DNA from: Acanthamoeba sp. SK_2022b
Lineage: Eukaryota > Discosea > Longamoebia > Acanthamoebidae
Assembly (NCBI GenBank): GCA_027943245.1
Contig: JANDJZ010000158.1
Span: forward strand, 1 to 64,000
Reading direction: 5' to 3'
DNA length: 64,000 nucleotides
Below, in pieces: positions 49,177 to 60,823 of this stretch. Each line of letters begins with the position of its first letter. Position 1 is the first letter of the stretch. The position numbers and the translations under genes were made by a program. The notes under the pieces are model-generated. The model saw only the letters and a program-made list of their open reading frames with translations. It ran no database searches and had not been told where the DNA came from.

Positions 49177-50677
49177 CTACCTCCTGTGGAGGATAAGGTT
49201 GGCGTTGGGAACGAGGTCGAGCTCCGCCAGGGTGCGATCGAGGTCAGCAGCGCCATAGGTCTTGCGCGGGTAGGGCGTCATCAGCTCGAAGCCCGCGTGC
49301 CTGGAAGTTTAGGCGCGCCACACAGCATGAGTCGTGTCAACGCCCCCCACGCAAATGTAATTCGCCAACGCACGTGCGGAGGAAGACAACTACTTACCCG
49401 TCAGTCCTATTTCTAGTGATGAAGTCGTGCACCGTCCTCAGGCTGTCGCCACCGGCGAAGTCGTGCTTGAGCGTGGAACCGTCGGTGAGCCTGCGAGCGC
49501 AAAGGGGTCAACCACAGCGCCGATGTGGGGGGATGGCTGCCATCCTGCGTGCGTACCTGATGGCCAGCGTGGTCTTGGGACCGCCGCCAGCGCCGGGAGC
49601 CTGCGAAGGCGTGGCGGTGGAGGTGGTGGTCGACTCTTCCTCATCGCCGAGCGACGGGTTCTGGAACACCCAGTCCACGACGCTCTCGAGGTCGGTCGTC
49701 CCGGTGGCCTCGATGCCCGCAAGGGCGACCCTGCGCGAGAAGCCCATTTCCATCACCGACTGCACCACGGCCTCCACGTCCTTGCCGCTCGCCACTGGAG
49801 CCGCTGCCGCCGGCGTCGCAGCGGCCGAGGCACCATCGCCGCCGCCCAGTCGATAGCCCGAGCCGCCAAAGCTCCCGCCAGATGCGCCGTCGGCACTCGA
49901 CAGGGTGGAGGTGGCGCCGTGGCGCTTGATGAGCTCCTGCAGCCGGTTGGGATCTGCGCCGCGGAGCTCGTCCACCTTGCGCCCGCCCACGTAGAAGTGG
50001 AACGTGGGCATGGCGCTCACCCCGCACTCCTGCGCCACGTCGGGCACCTGGTCCACGTCCACCTGCCGACGGACGCCAATCCAACTCGGTCAGTCTACAT
50101 CGAATCACGCAACAAAATAGAGAGAGAGAGAGAGAGAAAAGGCGAGAACGCTATCATCGTGTAGTGGTTACCTCCAGGAAGCGAACGTTGGGATAGCTGG
50201 TGCTGAGCTCGGCATAGATTGGGGCCATCCTCTGCAGCACGCAGGGATTGTGTGAGGCAGGCCAAGAGGATGAGGAGGCGGGGGAGGAGATACCTGGCAC
50301 GGTCCGCACCACGTAGCGGAGAAGTCGACGACGACGAGACCGCGTGGGTGGGCGCTGAGCTCGGCCTTGAACTCCTGCTGGCTTCCTATCGTCTTGACCC
50401 GGCCGTGGCCGCCCCCGCTCCGACCGCGTCCGCCGCCAAGACCACCTAGCAGAGCCCCTAGGTCGAAGGGAAAGCCTCCTCCACCGCCACCACCTCCAGG
50501 AGGCCCTCCCGGAGGAGGCCCGTGGCTGCCGCCGCCAGGGGGTCCACCGCCACCTGTAGATTGCACGCGCCATCAAAGATTAGGAATTCACGAGAGCGCT
50601 GATGGGTTTGATTTGTGCTTTTAAATCCATTGCAAATCCACACCTTTCAGATCGTTCAGACTGCGCACGTTAGACAT
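49177..50677 (-). CDS. Thioredoxin-UBA-UBX protein
   Basis: Domains in order. A short N-terminus (MSNVRSLNDLK) is followed by a Gly/Pro-rich segment. A thioredoxin fold has the active site ATWCGPC, cis-Pro in SAMPTFHFY, and length near 105 residues. A flexible Gly/Ala linker leads to a UBA domain (VEAVVQSVMEMGFSRRVAL, VVDWVFQNP) and a C-terminal UBX domain (TTLAIRLTDGSTL, FELMTPYPRKTYG, LVPNANLIL). UBX domains dock on p97/Cdc48 and UBA domains bind ubiquitin, so a redox-active Cdc48 cofactor is a fair inference. Both active-site Cys are present. Last exon starts with HAGFELM and stops at 49177. Head to head with the lipase gene, 375 bp between start codons. Confidence 0.88.
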
Positions 50678-51052
50678 CGCTGCGTGTAAGTTGTGGAAAA
50701 CTGAAAAAGATCAAAACAAACAAACCACAACTTAGCGAAGCGCCACGTCAGCCTGCGCTTTTCCGTGATGGGCACCGTTTGCCCGAAGCGCGGACAAGCC
50801 TGACGGGCTGATGTGCCACGGCGTGATTAAGCCAGAATTACCGCGTTCAGAACACCCTTCTCGACCAAGATCAGCTAACGTCCTCGTAAGATGTGGTTGC
50901 AGTACGGCGCCTGTGACGCTCTGCGACCTCCACTTCATGTTGAGACAAGGAGGGATCAAGCGGAATTTCGGCAGAAGGGGCAAGCTTTTAATGTCGACAC
51001 AAGAGCAAGGTCTGCCGAAGACCGGCAGGAGGAAGGCAGGAGAAGTTTGAAG
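50678..51052. other. Divergent intergenic region
   Basis: Holds the promoters of the thioredoxin-UBX gene (minus) and lipase gene (plus). CACGTCAGC occurs at about 50742-50750. No RNA gene or coding frame is supported. Confidence 0.4.
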
Positions 51053-52932
51053 ATGAACCAACAAGAAGACGACGTACAGCGACTACGAAAAAGAAATGCC
51101 GTTGGGACCGGCACACACCAGACTCGACCTCCCTCCAGACCCGTCGCCGGACTTGAAGAAAATCTACCTAAAGATTTCGTGACGAACGGGCCTGCAGATG
51201 GCCAACGGCAACTGATGGATCAAATCGAACAGTACCACGCCAAAGAGGCTCATAAGGTCGTTGCCCGCCAGCGTCGTCGCGTGCGGTGGTGGGCTCTCGG
51301 CCTGGGTCTTGGGCTGGCGCTCGCCCTCGTTGTCGCTGCGGCGGTGGCCGAGGACGGCTGGTGGTGGTCATGGGGCTGGGGCGGCGAGTGGTGGTGGGTC
51401 TGGGTGGTGGCGGCTGCGGTCCTAGTGGTCGTGGCCGCGGCCGGCGTGGCTGCCGTGGCCGCCTTTGCCGGAGTGGCCGTGGGCGTGACCCTGGGCAAGC
51501 GCCTGCTGTCATGGTGGCTCTACTTTGTCACGGCACACGTGTTGGCCCCCATCCTGCGTGGGCTACGACATGTCCCTGGTCTCGAGCGCTCCCTCAACAA
51601 CCTTCTACGCGCCACGTTCCTCGTCTGGTTCTATGGTACGCCAGCACACGTCCGTGTGTGGAAGAGAGTGTAGCTGTGCTGACGTGTGCGGTGGGTCTCA
51701 TGGGTGTAGCGTTGGTGCTGTTCGAGCGTAACCTGCGATGGTTCTTGCAGCACTTCGTGGGCCGACACAAGGAGACTGGCCGCCCCTACTCGCTGGTCAA
51801 CTGTCTGGACACCCGCTTCGACGGCGCCTTCACGGTCTGGCCCACCAGCGACGTCATGGAGCGCCAGGTACACATGTCGTGTAGCGCCATGTAGCGGCTC
51901 CGCATATCGCTCACACCACCAAACCGTGGGGCGTACACAGAGCGAAGCGGAGGCGCATCAGCAGCGCAAGGCGATGCAGGAGAACGCACGCTACGAGTTC
52001 GGGGACGAGGAGTACTCGCACGCCAAGGCCTACTCGCTGGCCCTCGCCGCCAAGCTGGCCTACGAGAACACGGACATCATCCGCTGCGAGGTGGCCAAGT
52101 GGGGCTTCCCCGACTTCCAAGTCTATCGGTACGGACATCCGCCCGTGGCCTCCTCCTCATCCTCTTCAGCTCTCTCCTTCTGCTAACGTCATGCCTATCG
52201 ACTCTACAGGTACCACTACACCAAGGCCTACCTGGCGAGCAACGACAACATGGCCCTGCTCGTGTTTTGCGGCACCCAGCCGCTCAACCTCAAGAACCTC
52301 ATCACCGACCTCCAAGCCAGCCTCATCCCCGCCGGCGAGCTCGGTCCATTCCGCCCCCCCAAGCTGCTTCTCCTGTCGCGCTCGTCTCTCACTTTTCTGG
52401 GCCATCATCACCGCCTCTCCCTCCCTCCCCTCTCCTTTGTCTTCAGGCCACGTGCACGCCGGCTTCCTGAGCGCTCTCGGGATCAACCCGATAGAGAGGG
52501 CGAGCGCGGCCAACGCACAGCAAATGGCACAAGAACTGGGTGAGCTCGCAATCAACCACCCCTCCCGCCCCTCTCTTCTGCCTCACCAACCCACCACCTC
52601 CACCATCATACAGATGAGGAGATAGTGCACGTGCTGCCGGCGCGGCCCTCGGGATTCTACCGGCTCAAGACTTACGTGATCGGCACGGCCCTGCGGTGGG
52701 CCGCGGCGGTGTTCTCGTGGAACCGCCGGCTGGCGCTGCGCATCACGGGGCTCGACGCCTACCACAAGAAGGTCACGGCCAGCTCGCTCAAGGAGCCCGC
52801 GTACGACCAGATCATCGCCCGCCTGCGCGAGCTGGGCCTGCTCGAATGCCCCCATCGCTCCTACGCGTCTTGCTGCGCCAATCGGTATGGGACACGTGAC
52901 GACACCATGCGCGCGCGTGCATGCGCAAGTGT

Positions 52933-52994
<62 letters not shown>

Positions 52995-53534
52995 CGCGCG
53001 CCTTCATGTATCACCGCTCATCAGCACGCTGTCTCCCACTATCGGCGCAGGCACAACGGTAAACGACGGAGGAAGCTGTGGGTGACAGGACACAGCCTGG
53101 GCGGGGCGCTGGCCTCCTTGTTTGTGGGCCAGATGATGCATGCACGTGTCCCCGCTTCAAAGAGGGGAGACGCCTGGCTCGCTTCGCTTACATTCAAGTT
53201 CGATGGACGTGCAGGACTACCCGGACAGCGAGGACAATATCGGTGGCGTCTACACCTTCGGCCAGCCACGACTGGGCGACTTGTACGCTACCATGATGCG
53301 AGTCGCTGCTGTTGGCACGCGCGCGAGTGTGCGACTGATCCTCCCCAACGCGCAACTCGCGTGGAATGGCAGGCATTTTGCGCAGTTCATGATGGACAGG
53401 ATCGGGGATCGGCTGTTCCGGTTCGTGAACAGGAACGACGTGATCCCGCGCCTGCCGCTGGGCATCCCCTACTGGCTGGTCAAGCGCCTCCTCAAGAAGA
53501 CCCTCAAAGAGTCCCAGGAGGTAACGTGTCGGTG

Positions 53535-53574
<40 letters not shown>

Positions 53575-54267
53575 TCTGGCGGTCCAGCTAAGCGAGCAAG
53601 GCACGTGGCGCGCAGATGCCGGACGTCAACTCTGTTCGCAACAATTTGCTGTGCTTCGTGACGGGCGTGGCAGCACAGGGGACCTCCTACAAGCACGCGG
53701 GCATACTCAAGTATGTCAATTATAATACTAAATAAATTGATAATAATTGATAATAATTAAACGCCTAATTGTTTATATATAATCAATTTTTAATTTTGGA
53801 AATAGGTATATTGATCCTTCAGGCCGCGTCGTCGATTCTGCGCAGCTCTACCACATTATCTATCTGCAGCTGGTCGGCCTCACCAGCATCAACGTACGCG
53901 TCCAGTCTTCACATATACACGTTTCGATGCGTTCCACTCACCCCCATGTCTCACCCCCACCATGACCCGCGATACTACGCACGCCAACACACAACAACCT
54001 GCCCTCGACACGCAGGTGATCCACAACCTGCACAAGGAAAGCTGGCTACGCATCCTGATACGATTCGTGCTGCCCTTCTTCATGAACGACCACCTCATCT
54101 GTACGGACACCCCCACCACAAAGGCACTACGCCACGCACTCACGCCACCGAGTGTATCACCAATGGAATGGTGATGGTGTTACTCCTCCCCTGGCTCGAG
54201 AACAGGCGACTACGTAACCTCCATCGCCGACGCGCGGGATAAGGAGAAGCGGTTGGGCCGTTCATGA
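51053..54267 (+). CDS. Membrane-anchored class 3 lipase
   Basis: Alpha/beta-hydrolase of the class 3 (fungal-lipase-like) family, likely acting on membrane or neutral lipids. The N-terminal cytosolic segment is followed by at least two strongly hydrophobic stretches (WALGLGLGLALALVVAAAV; VWVVAAAVLVVVAAAGV). The catalytic domain has the nucleophile elbow GHSLGGAL (about 53090), the acidic residue in NRNDVIPRLPLG (about 53430), and His in SYKHAGILKY (about 53690). A VFCGTQPLN block fits the oxyanion strand. Start ATG 51053; end at tga 54265-54267, with KEKRLGRS. There are ten or so exons; those near 52860-53220 and 53290-53350 are uncertain. Sn-1 acyl specificity, as in diacylglycerol lipases, is possible. 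Confidence 0.85.
52935..53001 (+). repeat. (TG)n(CG)n microsatellite in lipase intron
   Basis: TG repeat passing into alternating GC; about 50 nt before the acceptor at 53049-53050. Confidence 0.9.
53533..53574 (+). repeat. (GTGC)n tetranucleotide in lipase intron
   Basis: About ten units of TGCG/GTGC shortly after the donor ggag|gtaacg. Confidence 0.9.
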
Positions 54268-54411
54268 GGTGGTCAACACCCCTCTTTGGCGTACAGTCCT
54301 TCATTGGTTGGCAGCTTTAGAGCAAAACAAGCAGTATTGTAGTTGTTGTTGTCGTCATCGGCAACACTCGCACCACGACTGGTGTGGTCAAGCGTGGGCG
54401 TCAGTGTTGAT

Positions 54412-54736
54412 TTATTTGTCGGGCATCAAAGTGTCACCGTCGGAGATGGCCGCCTGATATCGCTGTTTCTCGTCTTCAGCCATGCTAACGTACACCTGAG
54501 GGACACCGGCAAGGAAAAGGTGAGCAGCCCAAGGGAGTGGAGTGAAAGGGAAGAGGGGGGGGGGGTTGAGGTGGTACCTCCTTCTGCTCGGACGAGAGTT
54601 CGCGCCAGTTGGTTGCCATTATTCGCGTAAGCTCGGCGAAGCCTGCGTCGGGGTGCTGCGCCCTGAGCTGCTCCCGCACGGCGGCTGCGTAAATTAGGTA
54701 CGCGCTTCGGGGCTTCTTCAGCTTTGTGGTGGACAT
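54412..54736 (-). CDS. Single HMG-box protein
   Basis: Two exons, 54736-54578 and 54495-54412, join in phase 0 to give 80 residues that are almost entirely one HMG box: KKPRSAYLIYAAAVREQL, then MATNWRELSSEQKE joined to VYVSMAEDEKQRYQ. HMG boxes bend DNA in the minor groove; the sequence fits the chromatin HMGB/Nhp6 type rather than a sequence-specific factor. The N-terminus is a short basic lead, MSTTKLKK. It is convergent with the lipase gene (144 bp) and follows the MYND gene on the same strand. Confidence 0.9.
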
Positions 54737-54964
54737 GTTGTAGTATTAACGGTGTAGTAAAATATAGGCGCTTGTCCCCTCGCTTTCGCTCTTTTGCCGC
54801 TTCCAAATTGCTGCTTCTAGGAAGAAATATTAGATTAAGCGTAAAGGGCCAATCCCTGGCGAGTTGAACACCCCCACAAGGGACAATCTGACCATTCCAA
54901 ATTGGGATCTGTGTGAGATGTATTCGGTGCTAGACGCAGCACTTCGCCCCGCAGCGCTTGGTGC

Positions 54965-57094
54965 TCACGCTGGGCTGCTTTCGCCTGACATGGTCATGAA
55001 GAGTAGGCCCTCGGGGTGGTCGTCGGAGGCGGGCAGCCACAGGGCGTTGCCGAACCTCGTCGGCACGGTGCGCACGCCCGGCAACTTCTTGAGCCGCGCC
55101 ACCTTGTCGTGGTGCTTGATCTCGCGCATGCGCTCGAGGAACGGCCGATGGCCTTCCACCTCCACCCGCATGCGGGTCACGACCTCTGTGGGAATGGGCG
55201 CCAGCTGCTGGATGTTGTTTTCGTGCTGCATCACGGCCTGCTCGAGCATCGTCCTGAGGTCCACCTCCTTACGCTCGGTCGCGCTCGCAAGCGCGTCCCG
55301 CTCGTTCTTGCACAGGTCGCGCACTTGCTCGTCGAAGATGCCTGTGACAAATCACACGTTACGTGCTCATGAGAGCGGTTCTGCGCCGACGTGGCCAAGC
55401 TCCGTTCCCACATACTACGCGTATTTGAGAGGAAAGGTGCGCACCTTCGTTGACCAGCGTGATGGCGGAGAAATTGCACGTCTGCATGAGGAGCTGGGCG
55501 GCCACGGGGTTGGTGGCCCGGCGGGCCTGGTCGTCCAGCTGGAGGCACTCCCTGATGAGCTTCCGCGGGAACTCCACGTCGCCCGTGGCGTAGTAGTTGG
55601 CCCACATGTGGTCCACTCCCTCCGCTGTGCACGGCATTAGCTGTGTGCCGCTGCACGAGAGAGCGAGAGTGCGAGAGAGCGAGTGACTGAGCGTACGGGA
55701 TTCGATGGGCTCGTGAAGGGGGCGGGACACCAATTCGGGGATGGGCTTGGCCAGTATGGCCTGGGCTTCGAGGTTGACGATGCCGGGCAGGACCGCGAGG
55801 AGGTGCTGGCCGCAGGCCCTGCACGCCGGCGAGTCCCCGTGGTGCAGGAACAACAGGAAGGCCGAGCGGAACCAGCCGTCCTGGGTCAGCTCCGACATGC
55901 ACTGGTCGATCCACGATCGCAGCGTCTCCTCCGATTGCTGAGCAAACACCCGCGAGAAAAACGCCAGCTGCCATCCCCGCATCATCATCAAGTCAATAAA
56001 TAAAGGTGGTCAATGAATCAAGTAAAAAATTCAATAATAATAATAAATAAATAAATAAATCAATAATAAAGAATGGGAAAGGCTTAGGCACCGTGGGAGG
56101 CGAGCTGGCCCAGAATTGCACGGAAGCCAGACGACGCAGCAGAGATAGGATGTGTGACGTGTCCTGCGTCTTGTAGAAGGTCTTGTACCTGCTCGGGCGC
56201 GAAAAAGGCGGAGGCGGTGGTCGTCGTCAGGCCTGCGCCCCCTTATCGTCCATGCGAAATGAGTTGCACCGGTGCGGGTGTGATACCAGATGGTGTCCTC
56301 GATGAGCTGGCTCGCTTCTTCGGGCGTCAGCCCTTCCCAGGCGTCGTCCACAGAGTCTGGCTTCGGACCGCCGTGCAACAGTTGCCTGGCGAACGACATC
56401 ATCCACAGAAGACGGTGATAGCATGACAATGGGGAGGCCATGCGATTAGAAACAAGAGTGGAAAGAGCGAGGGAGAGGTCAGCCACACCGCTCAAACTGC
56501 TCGTCGTTCTTCTTGATCAAGGCCTTGACTTGGGCGTATTCGGCATGTGTCAGGCGCAAGCTCTGCGCCCAGTCTGAGACGCCCATGTGGTGTCAAGTGA
56601 GTAAACAAAGGAGAAAGAGGGAGAGAGGGGAGGTACTGGGCAGAGGCTCTGGCGGCGGTGTTGGGTTTGGCTTGGCAGCGCCAGCGGGAGAGCTGCACTC
56701 GGCCTTGTGGCGCCCCCAATCCTGCCGCTGGCAGTCGCGAGAGCAGTAGTACACCTTATGACATCGTCCACATCTAGAGAGTCCTGAGTGAGCATCTTGA
56801 AATCAGAGGAATTGAAGGAGAGATTATAAGATACCGGACAAGAGTGCGATCGGCCGATTCAGTCTTGCCACAGGTTTGGCACACCTTGAGCTTCTTGGGT
56901 GCTGACGTCGAGGATGCTTCGACCACTGCTGATTTTGTGGAAATCGCGGCAGCAGGTATCGGTGAGCGAGCGGGCGATCGCTTGCGTGTAATCCACCAAG
57001 TGTAGCCCATGGCAGCGACCGCTATGCCCGCCACAAGGGCCACTCCCTCGGTTACTGACATCCCAGTTGCCCCACCGCCCTTTGCCTGCGCCAT
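54965..57094 (-). CDS. Membrane-anchored MYND zinc-finger protein
   Basis: Starts at ATG 57094. The N-terminus has one hydrophobic span ([19 protein letters not shown]) followed by Lys/Arg, typical of a signal anchor. A MYND finger is assembled across an intron: CQTCGK, then [19 protein letters not shown] and HKAEC, with all seven Cys and one His. The remaining 400 or so residues are mostly helical and unrecognised: [63 protein letters not shown], ending near residues [14 protein letters not shown] fingers bind proline-rich peptides; no SET domain is present, so it is not a SMYD methyltransferase. Some middle exons are uncertain; one intron (about 55990-56090) is extremely AT-rich. Confidence 0.78.
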
Positions 57095-59231
57095 GTTCGT
57101 ATTAGAATTGTCATTTTGTCGTTATTTCTTGCTGTTTTGTTATTGTTGAAGGAAGAACCGGTCTGTCCTGAAGAAACTACCCTGAGGAGTTAGGCGTGTT
57201 GGAGCAGGTATCAGCATGGCTATGTACATGCAAAAGGATGTGTTGACTTTACACAACATCTAGTGGGTGGCTAAGTATGATTTGGCATGGTGCCTCTTAT
57301 AACCCTTGATGATGGTACAATGCTGATGGCTGCTGTCATGAATGGATGAAGTACCCAAGAACACCACATGTGCATACAGGACCAGATGGCAGGTTACATG
57401 TGTGGCACAATGGTGGCAAGCAAGCATGTGTACTTAACCAAAACTTGCCTTGGGTAACCTTATTGCCATTTGATTCATATGTGTGGAATGAGGATGCAGC
57501 CCTCAAAAAAATCAATGCACAACCTGCATCAGCAAGCCAGGTTATACACCAACAACCAACTGCTTTTCTGTCAATAAAAAATCATGCAATTATCCCTTGC
57601 ACAATCATCCTGCAAGCACAGCAAAGCTGTGAACAACTGGATAACAGGACATTGGGTGGCTGAGGAGAATGGGGTTTTTCCTCATGAGCTGACATTGTGC
57701 CACCAGCTGAATGTCAACACTTTGGACATACAATAGCTTGATATTGGCACCAGAACAAAGGAAATGAGCAGGTAAAGGAGCACTTTAGGACCCCGTATGT
57801 GTATGCACTGAAACAACAACTTAAAAATGGAAGACATTGAGTTATGTGTCTGTGTTTCTCATTGTACTTACCCAGATGATGAATTAGATGCACTGTCATC
57901 TATGTGTGCAGAGGTGTATTAGGACTATGTATGAGCAGGATGACATCATGCCAAGGCTATGCAGGTGGTGCCTGGACAGTGGTCTCAGGCAACAGCCTTG
58001 GGAGTAAAGCTTGAATTGGCAAGGCTGTGTTGTCACCCAGTGCCCATGGATGGGATTACAACATTCAGGCAATGCTGGTGAACATGGCTCAAAGCAATGA
58101 GCATGTGCATACTTTTGTGGTGGTATTGCACGCAAAAATGGCACCATGATCACCCACAACTGCCCAAACATGACAACATAGAGGGTGTAATTGTGGGAAA
58201 GAAGGTGCATGAGCATCACATACGCAATGGTATAGCAAGCATAAATGTCATAAAGACCTCCAACATCACATGCCCACACATGACCAAATTGCAGGCTTTT
58301 TTGTGGTGAAGCAGAACAGAGAGAAATGCCAAGAAGACTATCAACATCACATGCTCACACTTGACCAGATGGCAACAAATTTGTGGTGAAGCAGGTGCAT
58401 GAGCATTGGGATGCATTGGGCATTGTTGTGGTGATGAAGTGAGCGTTGCATTCATCATGTACAGGATGGCAGAGAGATGCCAAGAAGAGCTCCAACATCA
58501 CATGCTCCTACATGACCACAAAGCAAGCATTTTGATCTGCAAACTGCGACATTTGGATGATCAATATTGGTGGTGAGAGTGAGGAAGAGCTTCATTGTGA
58601 ACAAAAACAGTGGGGTATCAGCTTACCTGCAATCAAAAGGCTATTATGAAGCTACTGGGCCTGTACAATGTGTTCCACCCCAAGTCAGAGTCAAAGTGCC
58701 CATTTTGCGCCTGCTCTTTTGGGCATGGCATGCAAACCAAGTGAGTGTTCAAGCCTGCTAACACACTCTTTGTGTTAGTGAAAATGGTGACTTTACAAAG
58801 GAAGCCTGGCCATTTCACAAAGAGGAAAGTACTGAAAGCTGTTGGTGGAAGTTCAGCAATGACAGGGAAGTGGAAAATGAGCCTACGCAGGCTCATTGTG
58901 GGGTCATTGCTGGGCCAATTTTCAACCTGCCACTAGATCATCCCATGGGATACCATGAACTTGCACGCCTTAATGGCGGTCATGAAAAAAACTGATGCAT
59001 TACCCGACATGGTGGGGGATCAGTGCCAGACTCATATTCTTTGTGTCGTTCAACCTCCTCATCAACGCTCCGTACAACCCACACTCCATCTGCCTTAAGG
59101 TTGCCCTTAACCTCCTTCACTACAAAAGTACGCAGCACCCCATACCTTGAACGAGTGTTCGTTCTTTTCTGTTTTAGGGCCATTCTTTGTACAGAATATG
59201 AGAGAGAAACGTGAGAGCAAGAGTAACCAGG
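57095..59231. other. AT-rich degenerate region, no intact gene
   Basis: Composition and short words (tgtgcatac, acatgcaaaagg) resemble 8892-12645. Open frames at 57346-57663 and 58567-58761 are protein-like in places (GPDGRLHVWHNGGKQACV; SGVSAYLQSKGYYEATGP) but match no family I know and are isolated. It holds diverged tandem repeats at 58258-58535. Probably worn mobile-element sequence. The 3' flank of the HA-domain gene starts at about 59150. Confidence 0.45.
58258..58535 (+). repeat. Diverged tandem repeats
   Basis: ctccaacatcacatgc-cacacatgaccaa, then gcattttttgtggtgaagcag, then gagaaatgccaagaaga recur at about 58258, 58339 and 58488, the third copy truncated. Copy 2 carries an insertion of about 70 bp. 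Confidence 0.65.
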
Positions 59232-60776
59232 TCAGCACTGGTTGGGCTGGACTGCTCGTTCGGGCAGCGCGGCGTCGCTGTTGCCGTGAAGGCTCGTCCC
59301 ACCGCCAGTGTTGCCCCGTCGCTTCTTCCTTCGCGTCGAGCTGATGGAGGTGGCCGCCGGCGTCGCGCCGTTCGTAGCCGATGTCGGCTTGCCCATCGTT
59401 GCCGTTGTTAATGGTAGCGCTGTGGAGGCCGCTGCCTTCCCCAGGCCAGAGCTGCCGTTGCTGCCGTTGGCCGACCCAGTCGCGGGGCTCGGGAGGCTGT
59501 GGGAGTCGCCCTTCTCCTTCTTGCCGCCGCCGCTTGCAGCCGCCGCGGGTCCCGACGGCGCAGCGGTCGCTGTTGCTGTCTTCTTCGGTCGTTTCGATCG
59601 ACCGCCGCCGCCACTTGGTTGGGTCTCCGTTGCCGCCGCCGCCGCCGCTGAGGCGGGCGTGGCCGAGAGGCCGCCTGCTGCTGCTGTGAATGTCTCTGCC
59701 TGCGCCGCGGCGTCGTCTGTCGTCTTGGACGCGTCGGGCTCTCTCTCGGCCCGCTTTCGCTTCCTCGTGTAGTGGTGGTGGTGATGATGGTGGTGGTGAC
59801 CGGCAGCGGCCTCCCCCCTCTCGTCTCCCCCCGCGCTCGACGACGACGTCGTCGCAGTCGCCGCCGTTTCCGTCGCCGCCGAGCCCTCGTGCTTGACGTG
59901 GCCAGCGCCGCCGTCACTCGAACCGCCTCCGCCCTCCGCGCCTCCGCTGCCGGCGTTCGGGCTCGCGGCCGTCGCGGTCTCCGCACTCGCGGCCGTCTCC
60001 TTGAGGGCCAGCCGCGCGCCGAGCTCGCGCACGTCGTGCTCCAGGCGCTCGCGCGTCGCGTGCCACTGTTCGCGCTCGCGCTGCATGCGTCGCTGCTCCT
60101 CGCGTTCCTCGGCCGCCATCCGTCGTCGCTGCTCGCTAAGCTCGGCCCGGTCGGCGTCGAGCCGCTGGTGCAGGGCCTCGCTCTTCTCCAGCAGCTCCCG
60201 CACGCGCGACTCGGCCTCCCGCACCGCGCGCTTCTTCTCGCTGATCTTGCGCCGCTTGCGGTCCATCGCCAGCTCCTCGCAGTCGAGCTTGCGCCGCTCC
60301 CGCTCGATCTCCTGCCACTCGCCCTGGATGGCCGTCCACTCGCTCTCGATCCGCTGCCGCTCGTCGTCGCGCTTGCGCCGCTCCTCCTCCTCGCGCTCCC
60401 ACTCCCTGCGCTTCTCCTCGTTCTTCTTCCCGATCTCGTCCACGTGTCTGATGATGAGCGCCACCATCTCGTCCTCCTCCTCCAGGCGCTCCTGCCCCGC
60501 CGCCTCCTCCTCGTCCATGCTCATCATCGCCAGCTCCTCCTGCTCGTCGATCCACTCCTCGTCCTCGTCCAGCCAGTCCTCCCCGTCCTCGCTCCCCTCG
60601 GCCCCGTCGCCTCCTCCTCCCCCTCCCCCGCCTTTTCGCAGCTTGGCCTTGCCCCCGCTCCTCCGCCGCCGCTCCTTCTTGCCCTTCTCCGGCTCCCAGT
60701 CGAACCCGGCCTTGTTGAGCATGTGGTAGCGCTCCTTGCTCAGCTTCCCGTTGCGCCACAGATACCTGTGCCACCC

Positions 60777-60823
<47 letters not shown>

